DNA of 64,000 bases, from assembly GCA_035798135.1 (NCBI GenBank), contig JAPFBR010000002.1, positions 62,001 through 126,000 on the forward strand, read 5' to 3'. The translations under genes and the position numbers were made by a program. Shown here piece after piece: positions 17,491-25,320 of the stretch; within the stretch, counting starts at the first letter, position 1, and the number at the start of each line of letters is the position of its first letter. This stretch comes from Sediminicola sp035798135 (GTDB lineage Bacteria; Bacteroidota; Bacteroidia; Flavobacteriales; Flavobacteriaceae). The notes under the pieces were generated by a model. That model was not told the DNA's origin. It did not search any database and was given only the letters and a program-made list of their open reading frames with translations.

Positions 17491-17760
17491 TTATGCCACT
17501 TCGAAATTGTCGCTTACATGATGGTGTACATAAGGGTTTTGAGCAGTAGGATATTTACATAAATTAATGGGGAATCCTATTCTCCATAATTCTTGTTTTA
17601 CCTGTTGAAAGGTTAATGGGGTTGCATACAGGAAAAAAATCTTCTGATTCTCTACATCTATGTCCAATATCCTCACATTTAGGATTCTACTTAAGTTTCT
17701 GGTAATGATCCTTTTGTCCTCATCACTTTTTAAGTGCTCTAATTTTGCAATTGCTTTCAT
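17491..17760 (-). CDS. HMA-like small protein without metal-binding cysteines
   Basis: An 89-residue protein. The pattern NLSRILNVRILDIDVENQKIFFLYATPLTFQQVKQELWRIGFPI (seen as two strands and two helices) resembles the ferredoxin-like fold of heavy-metal-associated domains, but the CxxC is absent. The C-terminus has a His cluster (VHHHV). The gene is alone on the minus strand between USP genes and has its own CRP/FNR-type promoter, with the box centre 60 nt from the ATG. The fold suggestion is an inference from pattern; the function is unknown. Confidence 0.72.
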   Translation of the reverse strand: MKAIAKLEHLKSDEDKRIITRNLSRILNVRILDIDVENQKIFFLYATPLTFQQVKQELWRIGFPINLCKYPTAQNPYVHHHVSDNFEVA

Positions 17761-17783
17761 AGTACATTAATTTGGGTCAGTTG

Positions 17784-17826
17784 CAAAATTAATCCATTGT
17801 AAAAAGGTATAAAATGATTTAGGTCA
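17784..17826 (-). promoter_or_regulatory. CRP/FNR-type box plus -7 element of the HMA-like gene
   Basis: TGATTTAGGTCA (17815-17826) is followed on the minus strand, after 23 nt, by TAATTTTG (17791-17784), a full TAnnTTTG match. It leaves a 19-nt leader before the ATG at 17760. The ROK gene on the other strand is 76 nt away with no -7 match at the same spacing. Confidence 0.6.
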
Positions 17827-17901
17827 TGTCAAGTAATTTTAGGATCATTTATGTTTAATTCATGGACAAATAATTAATCTGAAACGAATTTTAGGCAAAC
17901 A

Positions 17902-18873
17902 ATGGAAATGTTGGCAAAAAAAAAAGAAGTAGTACTTGCATTGGATATTGGAGGCACTTATACCAAAATTGGTTTGGTGGAGAAGAATGGCACAATTAGG
18001 GGCAAGCGTGTCTTTAGTACTGGGTCAAAACACTCCTTTCAAGGATTTATACTAAATCTGGAAGAAGAGGTAGCCTTACTATGTGCAGAAGTCAAAAATA
18101 AAATCAATATAGTGGCCATTGGTATTGGCGCGCCCAATGCCAATTGTTATACGGGTAAAATGGAGCATCCTCCTAATTTTAAATGGGGGGATTTCGTCCC
18201 AATTTCAGAAACTATTTCCTCATTGTTCAAGTTGCCGGTGGTCATTGGAAATGATTCAAATGCTGCGGCGATAGGGGAGCTGACATATGGAATTGCTAAA
18301 GATCTGAAGCATTTTGTTGTATTGACCCTTGGAACCGGACTTGGGAGTGGAATAGTGGTAGACGGCAAATTAGTAACCGGTGCAAATGGTATGGCTGGAG
18401 AGCTTGGCCATGTAAGTGTAGATTCTGAGGGGAGGAGTTGCAATTGTGGACTGAAAGGGTGTTTGGAAACCTATGCTTCCGTTACAGGTATTAAAAGGAC
18501 AGTTTTTGAATTGATGGCCGCGTTGAAGGAGGATTCAATTTTAAGAAGTATAAGTTACGATTCCATGACTGGGGAGGCCATTGCGGAGCAAGCCTTAAAG
18601 GGAGATGTTATAGCTTTAAAGGCTATTGAACTAACAGGGAGAATCCTTGGAAGTAAAATGGCAGATACTGTTGCACATTTGGATCCTGAAGCATTTATCT
18701 TGACCGGAGGATTGAGTAAGGCAGGTGATATATTATTGGGGCCTGTGGTAAAAAATATGGAGAAAAATCTTTTTAGCGCCTACAAAGGGAAGGTTAAGGT
18801 ATATCTTTCCTCATCAAATGGTTCAGATGCAATTCTAGGCCCAGCGGCCTTGGCTTGGCAGGGAATGAAGTAA
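17902..18873 (+). CDS. ROK-family sugar kinase (glucokinase-like)
   Basis: A 323-residue kinase of the ROK family. The N-terminal phosphate loop is LALDIGGTYTKIGLV (about 13-27), the catalytic Asp lies in VIGNDSNAAAIGE, and LGTGLGSGIVVDG follows. The zinc-binding signature ELGHVSV and CNCGLKGCLETYAS is complete with all three Cys and the His. This points to phosphorylation of glucose or a related hexose; kinase versus ManNAc-kinase specificity cannot be read. It lies inside the USP island, divergent from the HMA-like gene and about 100 nt before the next USP. Confidence 0.88.
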   Translation: MEMLAKKKEVVLALDIGGTYTKIGLVEKNGTIRGKRVFSTGSKHSFQGFILNLEEEVALLCAEVKNKINIVAIGIGAPNANCYTGKMEHPPNFKWGDFVPISETISSLFKLPVVIGNDSNAAAIGELTYGIAKDLKHFVVLTLGTGLGSGIVVDGKLVTGANGMAGELGHVSVDSEGRSCNCGLKGCLETYASVTGIKRTVFELMAALKEDSILRSISYDSMTGEAIAEQALKGDVIALKAIELTGRILGSKMADTVAHLDPEAFILTGGLSKAGDILLGPVVKNMEKNLFSAYKGKVKVYLSSSNGSDAILGPAALAWQGMK

Positions 18874-18912
18874 TGGTTCCAAAACATAGACCCTTTTTCT
18901 AACTCCCGAAGA

Positions 18913-18955
18913 TGACAATAATCATTTCTTACGGGTATTTAAGAGCATACATTTA
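18913..18955 (+). promoter_or_regulatory. CRP/FNR-type box plus -7 element of the USP at 18.98 kb
   Basis: TGACAATAATCA (18913-18924) is followed after 23 nt by TACATTTA (18948-18955). The predicted transcript start near 18960 fits a start codon at 18975 or 18981. Confidence 0.65.
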
Positions 18956-18980
18956 AAGTGACTATTAACTTTAAATGTTC

Positions 18981-19820
18981 ATGAAAAAAATATTGATACC
19001 CACCGATTTTTCTGAGAATGCTTGGAATGCCCTCATCTTTGCCACGGCCTTGTACGCTAATGAGAAATGTCATTTTCTCTTGTTCCATATAAACCCAATT
19101 GTGCATATAGGCGCCGAAAATTCGGTAAATGTACCCCGCCCTATTTTGAAAGAAACCCTGATTAAGGCAAGTCAAGAAAGGCTGATTTCTTGGAAAGATA
19201 AAATCAAAAAACAAGCTGCAAATCAAAACCATAATTTCGAAACACTGGCCGTGTATGATTTTTTTGTGGATGCCATTAAATTTCAGCTATCTCAAACACA
19301 AGTAGACATTATTGTTATGGGGACCAAAGGGGCCACAAGTTTAAAAAAAGTAACTATTGGCAGTAATACGGGCCATATAATCACTAAAATTAAATGCCCT
19401 TTATTGGCAGTACCAGAAAATGCACATTTCAAGAGTTTGAAACAGATAATGTTTCCTACGGATTATCATACCGGGATTGATATAAGTGTCTTGGATAATC
19501 TAAAAGAAATAATGGACTTGAACAACTCCAGTTTAACGATAATTCACATGGTATACAAAGAAGAAGAATTGCTGTCCCGGGAGCAAAACAGGAACAAGGA
19601 ATTTTTGAAGGATTATTTTTCAAATTCCAAACATAATTTTCTAAGGGTGGTAGGTTTTAGGTTGGAAGAGGCTATTCAATCCTATGCCGAAAGTCAACAA
19701 ATGGATATGATCGTGATGGTGGCCAAAAACCAAAATTTCATTCAGAGAATTTTGTTCAGACCCATGGTGGAACAAATTAGTTACCACATCAACACTCCAT
19801 TTCTTGTGCTTCATGAATAG
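18981..19820 (+). CDS. Universal stress protein (tandem, single unit)
   Basis: A 279-residue tandem USP. The ATG at 18981 gives MKKILIPTDFSENAWNALIFA, matching the paralogue starts; an ATG two codons upstream (18975) is also possible. Domain 1 keeps GTKGATSLKKVTIGSNT. Domain 2 begins QIMFPTDYHTGIDISVLDNL and ends MVAKNQNFIQRILFRPMVEQ with PFLVLHE, in which the His of the shared C-terminal motif is replaced. It has its own CRP/FNR-type promoter and is 99 nt from the next USP. Confidence 0.92.
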   Translation: MKKILIPTDFSENAWNALIFATALYANEKCHFLLFHINPIVHIGAENSVNVPRPILKETLIKASQERLISWKDKIKKQAANQNHNFETLAVYDFFVDAIKFQLSQTQVDIIVMGTKGATSLKKVTIGSNTGHIITKIKCPLLAVPENAHFKSLKQIMFPTDYHTGIDISVLDNLKEIMDLNNSSLTIIHMVYKEEELLSREQNRNKEFLKDYFSNSKHNFLRVVGFRLEEAIQSYAESQQMDMIVMVAKNQNFIQRILFRPMVEQISYHINTPFLVLHE

Positions 19821-19856
19821 CACCATTTTTGTTAGTTGGATTATCAATTGTACAAC

Positions 19857-19899
19857 TGACGAATGTCATGGTTTTAGGAGTATAACACTGGTATTTTTA
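19857..19899 (+). promoter_or_regulatory. CRP/FNR-type box plus -7 element of the USP pair at 19.9 kb
   Basis: TGACGAATGTCA (19857-19868) is followed after 23 nt by TATTTTTA (19892-19899). The predicted start near 19904 leaves a 16-nt leader before the ATG at 19920. Confidence 0.65.
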
Positions 19900-19919
19900 A
19901 TCAAGAAAATAAATCTGTT

Positions 19920-20768
19920 ATGAAAAAGATATTGATTCCAACCGATTTTTCGACAAATGCCTATAATGCCATCAGTTATGCGCTGAAGCTTTATAAAGAT
20001 GAAGAAGCAACCTTTTATTTGATGAACACTTATACTCCAGCGGTGTATCAATCAGAATACTTGCTTTTTAGTCCTGGTCAGATTGGTTTGGGGGATATTT
20101 ATCAGGAGAACTCTGAAAAAAAACTAAATGAGGTTAAGGACTGTATCATAGAGGAGTTTGGCAACCCCAAACATTCCTTCATAATTCATTCAGCATTCAA
20201 TACTTTGGTATATGAAGTTGTGGAGACCACCAAGAATGAAAAAATAGATGTGGTCGTGATGGGCACCCAAGGCGCCACAGGGGCCAAGGAAATTTTATTG
20301 GGGACCAATACTGTGCACGTGATCAAAAATGCCATATGTCCAGTTTTGGTAGTGCCTCCGGGGTATTCTTTTGAAATTCCAAAAGAAATTCTTTTCCCGA
20401 CTGATTATGAAGTGGATTATAAAAAAACACAACTACAACAGCTTACTGACATAGCGAAGATCAACGGCTCCAAAATAGACATATTATATGTATCCTCGGG
20501 GAATGAATTAACACCACATCAATTGGAGAATAAATCTAAATTGGGTGAATCTTTGGCAAATATACCGCATCGCTTCCATGATGTTAGCGATCAAGAAATC
20601 ATTACCGCAATCAATAATTTTCAAACCGATCAACAGATAAATTTATTGACAATGATTAGAAATAAGCATACTTTTTTGGAACGTCTGTTTATAGAACCTA
20701 TCATAAAAAAAATAGGTTTTCACGTGACAATTCCATTTTTAGTGCTTCCGCACCATTCAAAAGAGTAA
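19920..20768 (+). CDS. Universal stress protein (tandem, first of a pair)
   Basis: A 282-residue tandem USP. Domain 1 starts MKKILIPTDFSTNAYNAISYAL and has the ATP loop GTQGATGAKEILLGTNT. Domain 2 starts EILFPTDYEVDYKKTQLQQL and ends with the clearest form of the degenerate-domain motif, IRNKHTFLERLFIEPIIKK, then PFLVLPHHSKE. It is preceded by a CRP/FNR-type promoter and followed after 4 nt by the next USP, so the two form an operon. Confidence 0.93.
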   Translation: MKKILIPTDFSTNAYNAISYALKLYKDEEATFYLMNTYTPAVYQSEYLLFSPGQIGLGDIYQENSEKKLNEVKDCIIEEFGNPKHSFIIHSAFNTLVYEVVETTKNEKIDVVVMGTQGATGAKEILLGTNTVHVIKNAICPVLVVPPGYSFEIPKEILFPTDYEVDYKKTQLQQLTDIAKINGSKIDILYVSSGNELTPHQLENKSKLGESLANIPHRFHDVSDQEIITAINNFQTDQQINLLTMIRNKHTFLERLFIEPIIKKIGFHVTIPFLVLPHHSKE

Positions 20769-20772
20769 GCCT

Positions 20773-21621
20773 ATGAAACATATTCTTGTACCAACCGATT
20801 TTTCCAATGACGCTTATAATGCGTTGTTTTTCGCTACCCAACTTTTTATAGATACTAAGTGTACTTTTCATTTGCTGAACAACTTTAACGAAAAAACTCC
20901 TTTAGTATCAAAAAAAGGGGCAGCGTATAAAGGAAAGGAATTGCTATATGTCTTAAGTGCAGAATCCAAAGAGGGTCTATTGAAAACCAAGCACAGGATA
21001 GTCTTGGATACCGGGAATTCGAAACATGTTTTTAATACAATTTCTAAAAAGGGGGAAGTAATAAAAACAGTGGAAAAACTAGTAAAAGACCTTCAAATAG
21101 ATTTAGTGGTCTTGGGGAATAAAGGAATTACAGGTGCCAAGGACCTATTTATGGGGAGCAATACAACAAGGGTCATAAATACCGGATTGGAGTGCCCATT
21201 ATTGACGATACCCAAGGAGATAGATTTTAAGATACCAAAGCACCTTGCACTGGTGACTGATTATAAAAATTGTATAAGCGGGGAACAAATGATCCCTGTA
21301 TTGGAAATTGCAAAAATTGCAGGTGCTTCCATTCGTATCATGCATATTAATAAAAAAGAGGGGTTGGACAAATTTGAATCGTCCAATATGACTACGTTGT
21401 CCAAATATTTGGAAGGAGTGGACCACACCTTTCATTGGATGCCGAATTTTGCATCAAAATCAGAAGCTATCCAATTATTTTTAGAGGAGATTGGAACAGA
21501 TTTTCTAATTATGTTCAATAATAGGCATAGCGTTATAGAGAATATTTTTAGGGAACCGGTAATTAAAAAGATGACTTTTAATATTGAACTCCCGTTTTTG
21601 GTGATTAATGCAACCAATTAA
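20773..21621 (+). CDS. Universal stress protein (tandem, second of a pair)
   Basis: A 282-residue tandem USP starting MKHILVPTDFSNDAYNALFFA. The ATP loop in domain 1 is GNKGITGAKDLFMGSNT, still G-x2-G-x9-G-S. Domain 2 is the most divergent at its start (HLALVTDYKNCISGEQMIP) but keeps the C-terminal motif FNNRHSVIENIFREPVIKK and PFLVI. The 4-nt gap to the previous USP implies cotranscription. It is the last of the eight USP genes in the window. Confidence 0.92.
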   Translation: MKHILVPTDFSNDAYNALFFATQLFIDTKCTFHLLNNFNEKTPLVSKKGAAYKGKELLYVLSAESKEGLLKTKHRIVLDTGNSKHVFNTISKKGEVIKTVEKLVKDLQIDLVVLGNKGITGAKDLFMGSNTTRVINTGLECPLLTIPKEIDFKIPKHLALVTDYKNCISGEQMIPVLEIAKIAGASIRIMHINKKEGLDKFESSNMTTLSKYLEGVDHTFHWMPNFASKSEAIQLFLEEIGTDFLIMFNNRHSVIENIFREPVIKKMTFNIELPFLVINATN

Positions 21622-21714
21622 TGTTTTTATTTTAAATAGGTAGTCTTCACTTGCATTTTATACCTAGGCGGATCAACAAGTTTGTTTAAATAAAATGTAA
21701 AAATTCAATTCAAC

Positions 21715-21726
21715 TGACCTTAATCA
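21715..21726 (+). promoter_or_regulatory. CRP/FNR-type box before the 21.8 kb helical protein
   Basis: TGACCTTAATCA fits the TGA(T/C)-N4-(A/G)TCA pattern. The -7 match is weaker here: TAATTTAA sits at the standard spacing (21750) and TACTTTA lies 5 nt closer (21745). The leader would be about 55 nt, so this copy is less certain than those before the USP genes. Confidence 0.45.
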
Positions 21727-21814
21727 TTTTATAAATTGAAGGGATACTTTAATTTAACGTGCTGTTCCCCGGATACGGGATACTAAAAGTTTGAAGTAGG
21801 GTAATGGTTAATAA

Positions 21815-22267
21815 ATGCTAGTGATGAAAATCGAACAAGGAAAAAAGAGCTACATAGAATGGTTGAGCCCAGAAGAAATGCACGACATGTCCCTACTATG
21901 GTTTTCCGAATTGAACTTTATAAAAGACGAACAGTTGTTCCTCAATAATTTGATTAAATCCTATACAATTCAATTAACCGATAAAGAAATTTTTGAGAAG
22001 AGCAAAGAATTGGTAGGTGCATTGCTTAAGGCAGAAAAGGAAGTTATTTCACTGATGAAAAAAGTACAGCTGCACAATAACCAGTTAGAGATTATGGTTG
22101 ACGATGTGGATCAGTTAAAAATGGAAAAAGCATACCAAGCTACGCATAATGAATTATTGTTGGCAGTAAATGAGTATAGTTCCAGCTATAGAACCATAAA
22201 GAGAAGATTATTCAAATTGGTCTCTAAGGTTATGAAAATGGACAAACAGAAAAGATTGCTGAATTAG
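21815..22267 (+). CDS. Helical-bundle protein, paralogue of the 10.3 kb gene
   Basis: A 150-residue, all-helical protein without signal peptide; the start could also be the ATG at 21824 (MKIEQGKKSYIEW). The segment IKDEQLFLNNLIKSYTIQL (about 34-52) matches YKDDVRFLHHLIDKYFIWI of the gene at 10333-10752 by eye, followed by long charged helices and a basic C-terminus ending MKMDKQKRLLN. It closes the USP island, with a CRP/FNR-type box about 95 nt upstream and a strong terminator after it. The function is unknown. Confidence 0.75.
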   Translation: MLVMKIEQGKKSYIEWLSPEEMHDMSLLWFSELNFIKDEQLFLNNLIKSYTIQLTDKEIFEKSKELVGALLKAEKEVISLMKKVQLHNNQLEIMVDDVDQLKMEKAYQATHNELLLAVNEYSSSYRTIKRRLFKLVSKVMKMDKQKRLLN

Positions 22268-22310
22268 TCTGATTTTGGTAAATCGGAATCTTGAACCGAT
22301 TTGCAAAGTA

Positions 22311-22343
22311 ATGGGCAACCCTTATAGGTTGCCCATTTTTTTA
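22311..22343 (+). terminator. Intrinsic terminator after the helical-bundle gene
   Basis: Perfect 10-bp arms ATGGGCAACC and GGTTGCCCAT surround a 6-nt loop and are followed by seven T residues. It lies 44 nt after the stop codon and probably ends the stress-island transcript. Confidence 0.9.
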
Positions 22344-22536
22344 TATAGAATGGAAAAAAAGTACCGCTCCTGGAAGATGGTCATATGCGTTACTATTTAT
22401 TTTGATTGGGGACCGCTAATATCATGAAAAGAGGCAACTTAGGGATTGAAATGAACTATCCAACTAAAGGAGATACTAGGGTTGAGGATGTAACTGGATA
22501 GTGCAAAAGGGACATTAACTCTTAAATTCCGAAATA

Positions 22537-22857
22537 ATGAATGCTATCTATGAAGATTGTATCAAGGCTTGTCAACAATCCCTGATTGATTGCCAAAATT
22601 GTCTAACCGTCATGGCTGGCAAAGAAAGTGCGAACGAATGTCCATATTGCTGTGTGCTCTGTATTGATGCCTGTTTATCTTGTTTAAAGTTTATGGTGGC
22701 AGATAGTAGCTTTGCAAAACAATATTGCAAATTATGTGCAGAAGTTTGCGAATGGTGCGCTACCCAGTGTGATGAGCATAAAAATAAACACTGTAAAATA
22801 TGTGCGGAAAGTTGTAGGAGATGTATGGAAGAATGTAAAAAAATAGCAATGGCCTAA
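22537..22857 (+). CDS. Four-helix-bundle Cys-rich protein (DUF326/Csp-like)
   Basis: A 106-residue protein with 20 cysteines spaced CxxxC, CxxC and CC along four predicted helices, for example CIKACQQSLIDCQNC, CPYCCVLCIDACLSC and CKICAESCRRCMEEC. This is the DUF326 pattern; related Csp proteins bind many Cu(I) ions inside a four-helix bundle. There is no signal peptide, so a cytosolic copper store or buffer is the most likely role by family. It lies between the stress island and the GH3-type gene, with no copper regulator nearby. Confidence 0.88.
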   Translation: MNAIYEDCIKACQQSLIDCQNCLTVMAGKESANECPYCCVLCIDACLSCLKFMVADSSFAKQYCKLCAEVCEWCATQCDEHKNKHCKICAESCRRCMEECKKIAMA

Positions 22858-22904
22858 GGTGTATAAATTAATAATCCTTAGTTGAAATAAGAGAAAAAGT
22901 ATTT

Positions 22905-24434
22905 ATGACGATTATAGGAAATATTATAAAGGGATTTATTGGGATTAAAGATGCATTGGCATCCGACACCAACCCAATTGAAGAACAAAAGGCCGTTTTA
23001 CAACAGTTACTGGAGAAGGCAAAAGAGACCGACTTTGGGGTACATTATGGTTTTAGGGAAATTCTAGAGTCGGAGGATATGCTTCATTCCTTTGCCGAAC
23101 GGGTGCCCTACTTTGATTATGACAGGATTCAAAAAGAATGGTGGCGTAAACTACACCAACATAAGGAGAATGTCACCTGGCCTGGAAATCCTACTTATTT
23201 TGCTTTGAGTTCAGGAACTACAGGAAAAGAAAGCAAACGAATCCCCGTAACGGATGAAATGATAGATGCCATAAGAAAGGCGGGCATAAAACAAGTATAT
23301 GCATTAAGTAATTTTGATCTTCCCCCCGATTTTTTTGAAAAGGAAATATTGATGTTGGGAAGTTCCACAGATCTTATCGAGAGAAATGATCATCTAGAGG
23401 GGGAAATCAGTGGAATAAGTGCCAGCAATATCCCTTTTTGGTTTCGTGGGTATTACAAGCCAGGGCAAGAAATTTCCAAAGTGGAGGATTGGGATGAACG
23501 CGTACAAAAAATCGCGGAGAACGCACCTAAATGGGACATAGGTGCCATCAGTGGCATTCCTTCATGGATTGAACTGATGTTGCAAAAGGTTATAGCGTAC
23601 CATAATTTAAAAAACATTCATGAAATTTGGCCCAATCTTCAGGTCTATACTTCAGGTGGAGTAGCATTTGATCCCTATGAGAAAAGTTTTAATGCCCTTA
23701 TGGGAAAACAAATTACAATTATAGACACCTATTTAGCTTCTGAAGGGTTTATAGCCTTTCAGGCAAGGCCGGAAACGTCTGCGATGCAATTGATAACGGA
23801 TAATGGTATTTACTTTGAATTTGTTCCCTTCCATCCGGATTACATTAATACGGATGGTTCCCTGACCTCCAATGCCCCAGTTTTGACCCTTTCAGAGGTA
23901 GATAGGGGCAAAGAGTATGTGTTGCTCATTAGTACCGTTTCAGGGGCATGGAGGTATGTGATTGGGGATACTATAGAATTCACGGATACGGCTAGAGCCG
24001 AGATTAAAATCACAGGTCGCACCAAATTCTTTTTGAATACTGTAGGGTCCCAACTGTCTGTAAATAAGATGGATGATGCCATCAAACATCTAGAAAGTGC
24101 TTTTGCAATAAAGATTCCAGAATACACCCTTTGTGCCAAAAGAATAGCCGGGGAATTTTACCATTGCTGGTATTTGGGAACAGGAGATGATGCATCAGGG
24201 CAGGAGCTTGCCGAAGTATTGGATACATATTTACAGGAAGCCAACAAAAACTATCGAGTGGCTAGGTCTAAGGCCTTGGAAGGCGTAAAGGTAAGTGTTG
24301 TGCAGCCAGCTGTCTTCTATGATTGGAATGCCCGTAATAAAAAAAAGGGTGGGCAAGTGAAAATGGAACGGGTTATGGGGGAGAAGAAGTTTAAAGAATG
24401 GGAATCCTTTGTACAAGAATCGATCACAACATAA
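22905..24434 (+). CDS. GH3 auxin-responsive-type acyl-adenylating protein
   Basis: A 509-residue protein of the GH3 family, a branch of the ANL adenylating superfamily best known from plant hormone-amino acid conjugation. The ATP-binding signature is SSGTTGKESKRIPVT (about 103-117), followed by the acyl-pocket region YTSGGVAFDPYEKSF (about 249-263), the YLASEGF motif near 276, and the C-terminal hinge with GRTKFFLNTVG. Bacterial GH3 proteins have few known substrates; an acyl adenylation or amide synthesis is inferred. It starts 47 nt after the DUF326 gene and may share its transcript. Confidence 0.9.
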   Translation: MTIIGNIIKGFIGIKDALASDTNPIEEQKAVLQQLLEKAKETDFGVHYGFREILESEDMLHSFAERVPYFDYDRIQKEWWRKLHQHKENVTWPGNPTYFALSSGTTGKESKRIPVTDEMIDAIRKAGIKQVYALSNFDLPPDFFEKEILMLGSSTDLIERNDHLEGEISGISASNIPFWFRGYYKPGQEISKVEDWDERVQKIAENAPKWDIGAISGIPSWIELMLQKVIAYHNLKNIHEIWPNLQVYTSGGVAFDPYEKSFNALMGKQITIIDTYLASEGFIAFQARPETSAMQLITDNGIYFEFVPFHPDYINTDGSLTSNAPVLTLSEVDRGKEYVLLISTVSGAWRYVIGDTIEFTDTARAEIKITGRTKFFLNTVGSQLSVNKMDDAIKHLESAFAIKIPEYTLCAKRIAGEFYHCWYLGTGDDASGQELAEVLDTYLQEANKNYRVARSKALEGVKVSVVQPAVFYDWNARNKKKGGQVKMERVMGEKKFKEWESFVQESITT

Positions 24435-24446
24435 GTGTACTATGTA

Positions 24447-25037
24447 TTATAGATCCCTTTGTTCCACCATTAACATGATCTCTTCAGGAGACAAATAATA
24501 TCTTTTTATTCTATCCCTATAGGATTCTGAAATCCCTGTATGGCCGAGAATGTAATTTTTTGTCTCTAAAATATATTCCTCCATACCATGGGCTACAGCA
24601 AAACAGTCAGCAGTACGTTCAGCCTCAATTATATGATTGGGAGAAAAAAGATATTGGCACCCAAACACCAACAAATTTAAGTTACTCCTGTTTTTGTAAT
24701 CAATGATATGCCCCAATTCATGACCGAACCAGCCTATCAGTATGTTGGTGGGCATATCCGTGGTTTTATATTGCCTATCGGCGATGTTAAAATATTCGCT
24801 GATTAAAATTACATACGCCCTATTCTTTTTGGATCTAAAAAAGCTACGAAAGGTGGGCCTTGCCTGCATGGTAGATTTGTTAATGTTCTTTTTGAACTTA
24901 AAGGTGATCTTGGTATTGCTCAATTTGGGATAATGGGAAAGGGCAATGGTCGCCTCCTTTTCTATCGACTTGGGAAGGATGTGCTTTGCGTTCAAGTTAT
25001 AGAGGATCATAAAAGAAAATATTAGTAAATAGCGCAT
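24447..25037 (-). CDS. Exported zincin-type metallopeptidase-like protein
   Basis: A 196-residue protein from the ATG at 25037 (a longer frame starts at 25079). That ATG gives a signal peptide MRYLLIFSFMILYNLNA. The zinc motif HELGH lies in WFGHELGHIIDYKN near residue 104, and EAERTADCFAVAHG further on supplies the third-ligand glutamate region. This looks like a small HExxH peptidase-like protein of Bacteroidota. The genes on either side give no hint of a substrate. It is convergent with the GH3-type gene. Confidence 0.8.
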   Translation of the reverse strand: MRYLLIFSFMILYNLNAKHILPKSIEKEATIALSHYPKLSNTKITFKFKKNINKSTMQARPTFRSFFRSKKNRAYVILISEYFNIADRQYKTTDMPTNILIGWFGHELGHIIDYKNRSNLNLLVFGCQYLFSPNHIIEAERTADCFAVAHGMEEYILETKNYILGHTGISESYRDRIKRYYLSPEEIMLMVEQRDL

Positions 25038-25320
25038 TGTTGGAATTGAAAAAAGGTGATTAAAATCGGTCGATATCAATTTTTATTTCACCTTATTGAT
25101 AAATCGATTTTACTTGTATTAATATAATGATTTTCATTTGTATTACCAATTGGTTGATGGTTTAGAGTAAAGAAATTAGTATTTGGGGCATCATTAAAGC
25201 ACAGGAAGAAAAACTTGTTTCGACTATTTGCCAAAGATTACACGGGTGTTTTGGTCCCAATGATGTCTATCTAAAATTTTTTAGAGTATCCCCTAGGTTC
25301 TGTATTTAGCTGTATTAACA
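25038..25320. other. Intergenic region upstream of the ArsC-like relic
   Basis: AT-rich DNA with no convincing open frame. Weak coding resemblance (LTPLTDKINSWMD in one frame near 25315-25354) leads into the ArsC-like relic. The GATATC and CGATTT segments near 25070-25110 are short and I do not call them operators. Confidence 0.45.
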
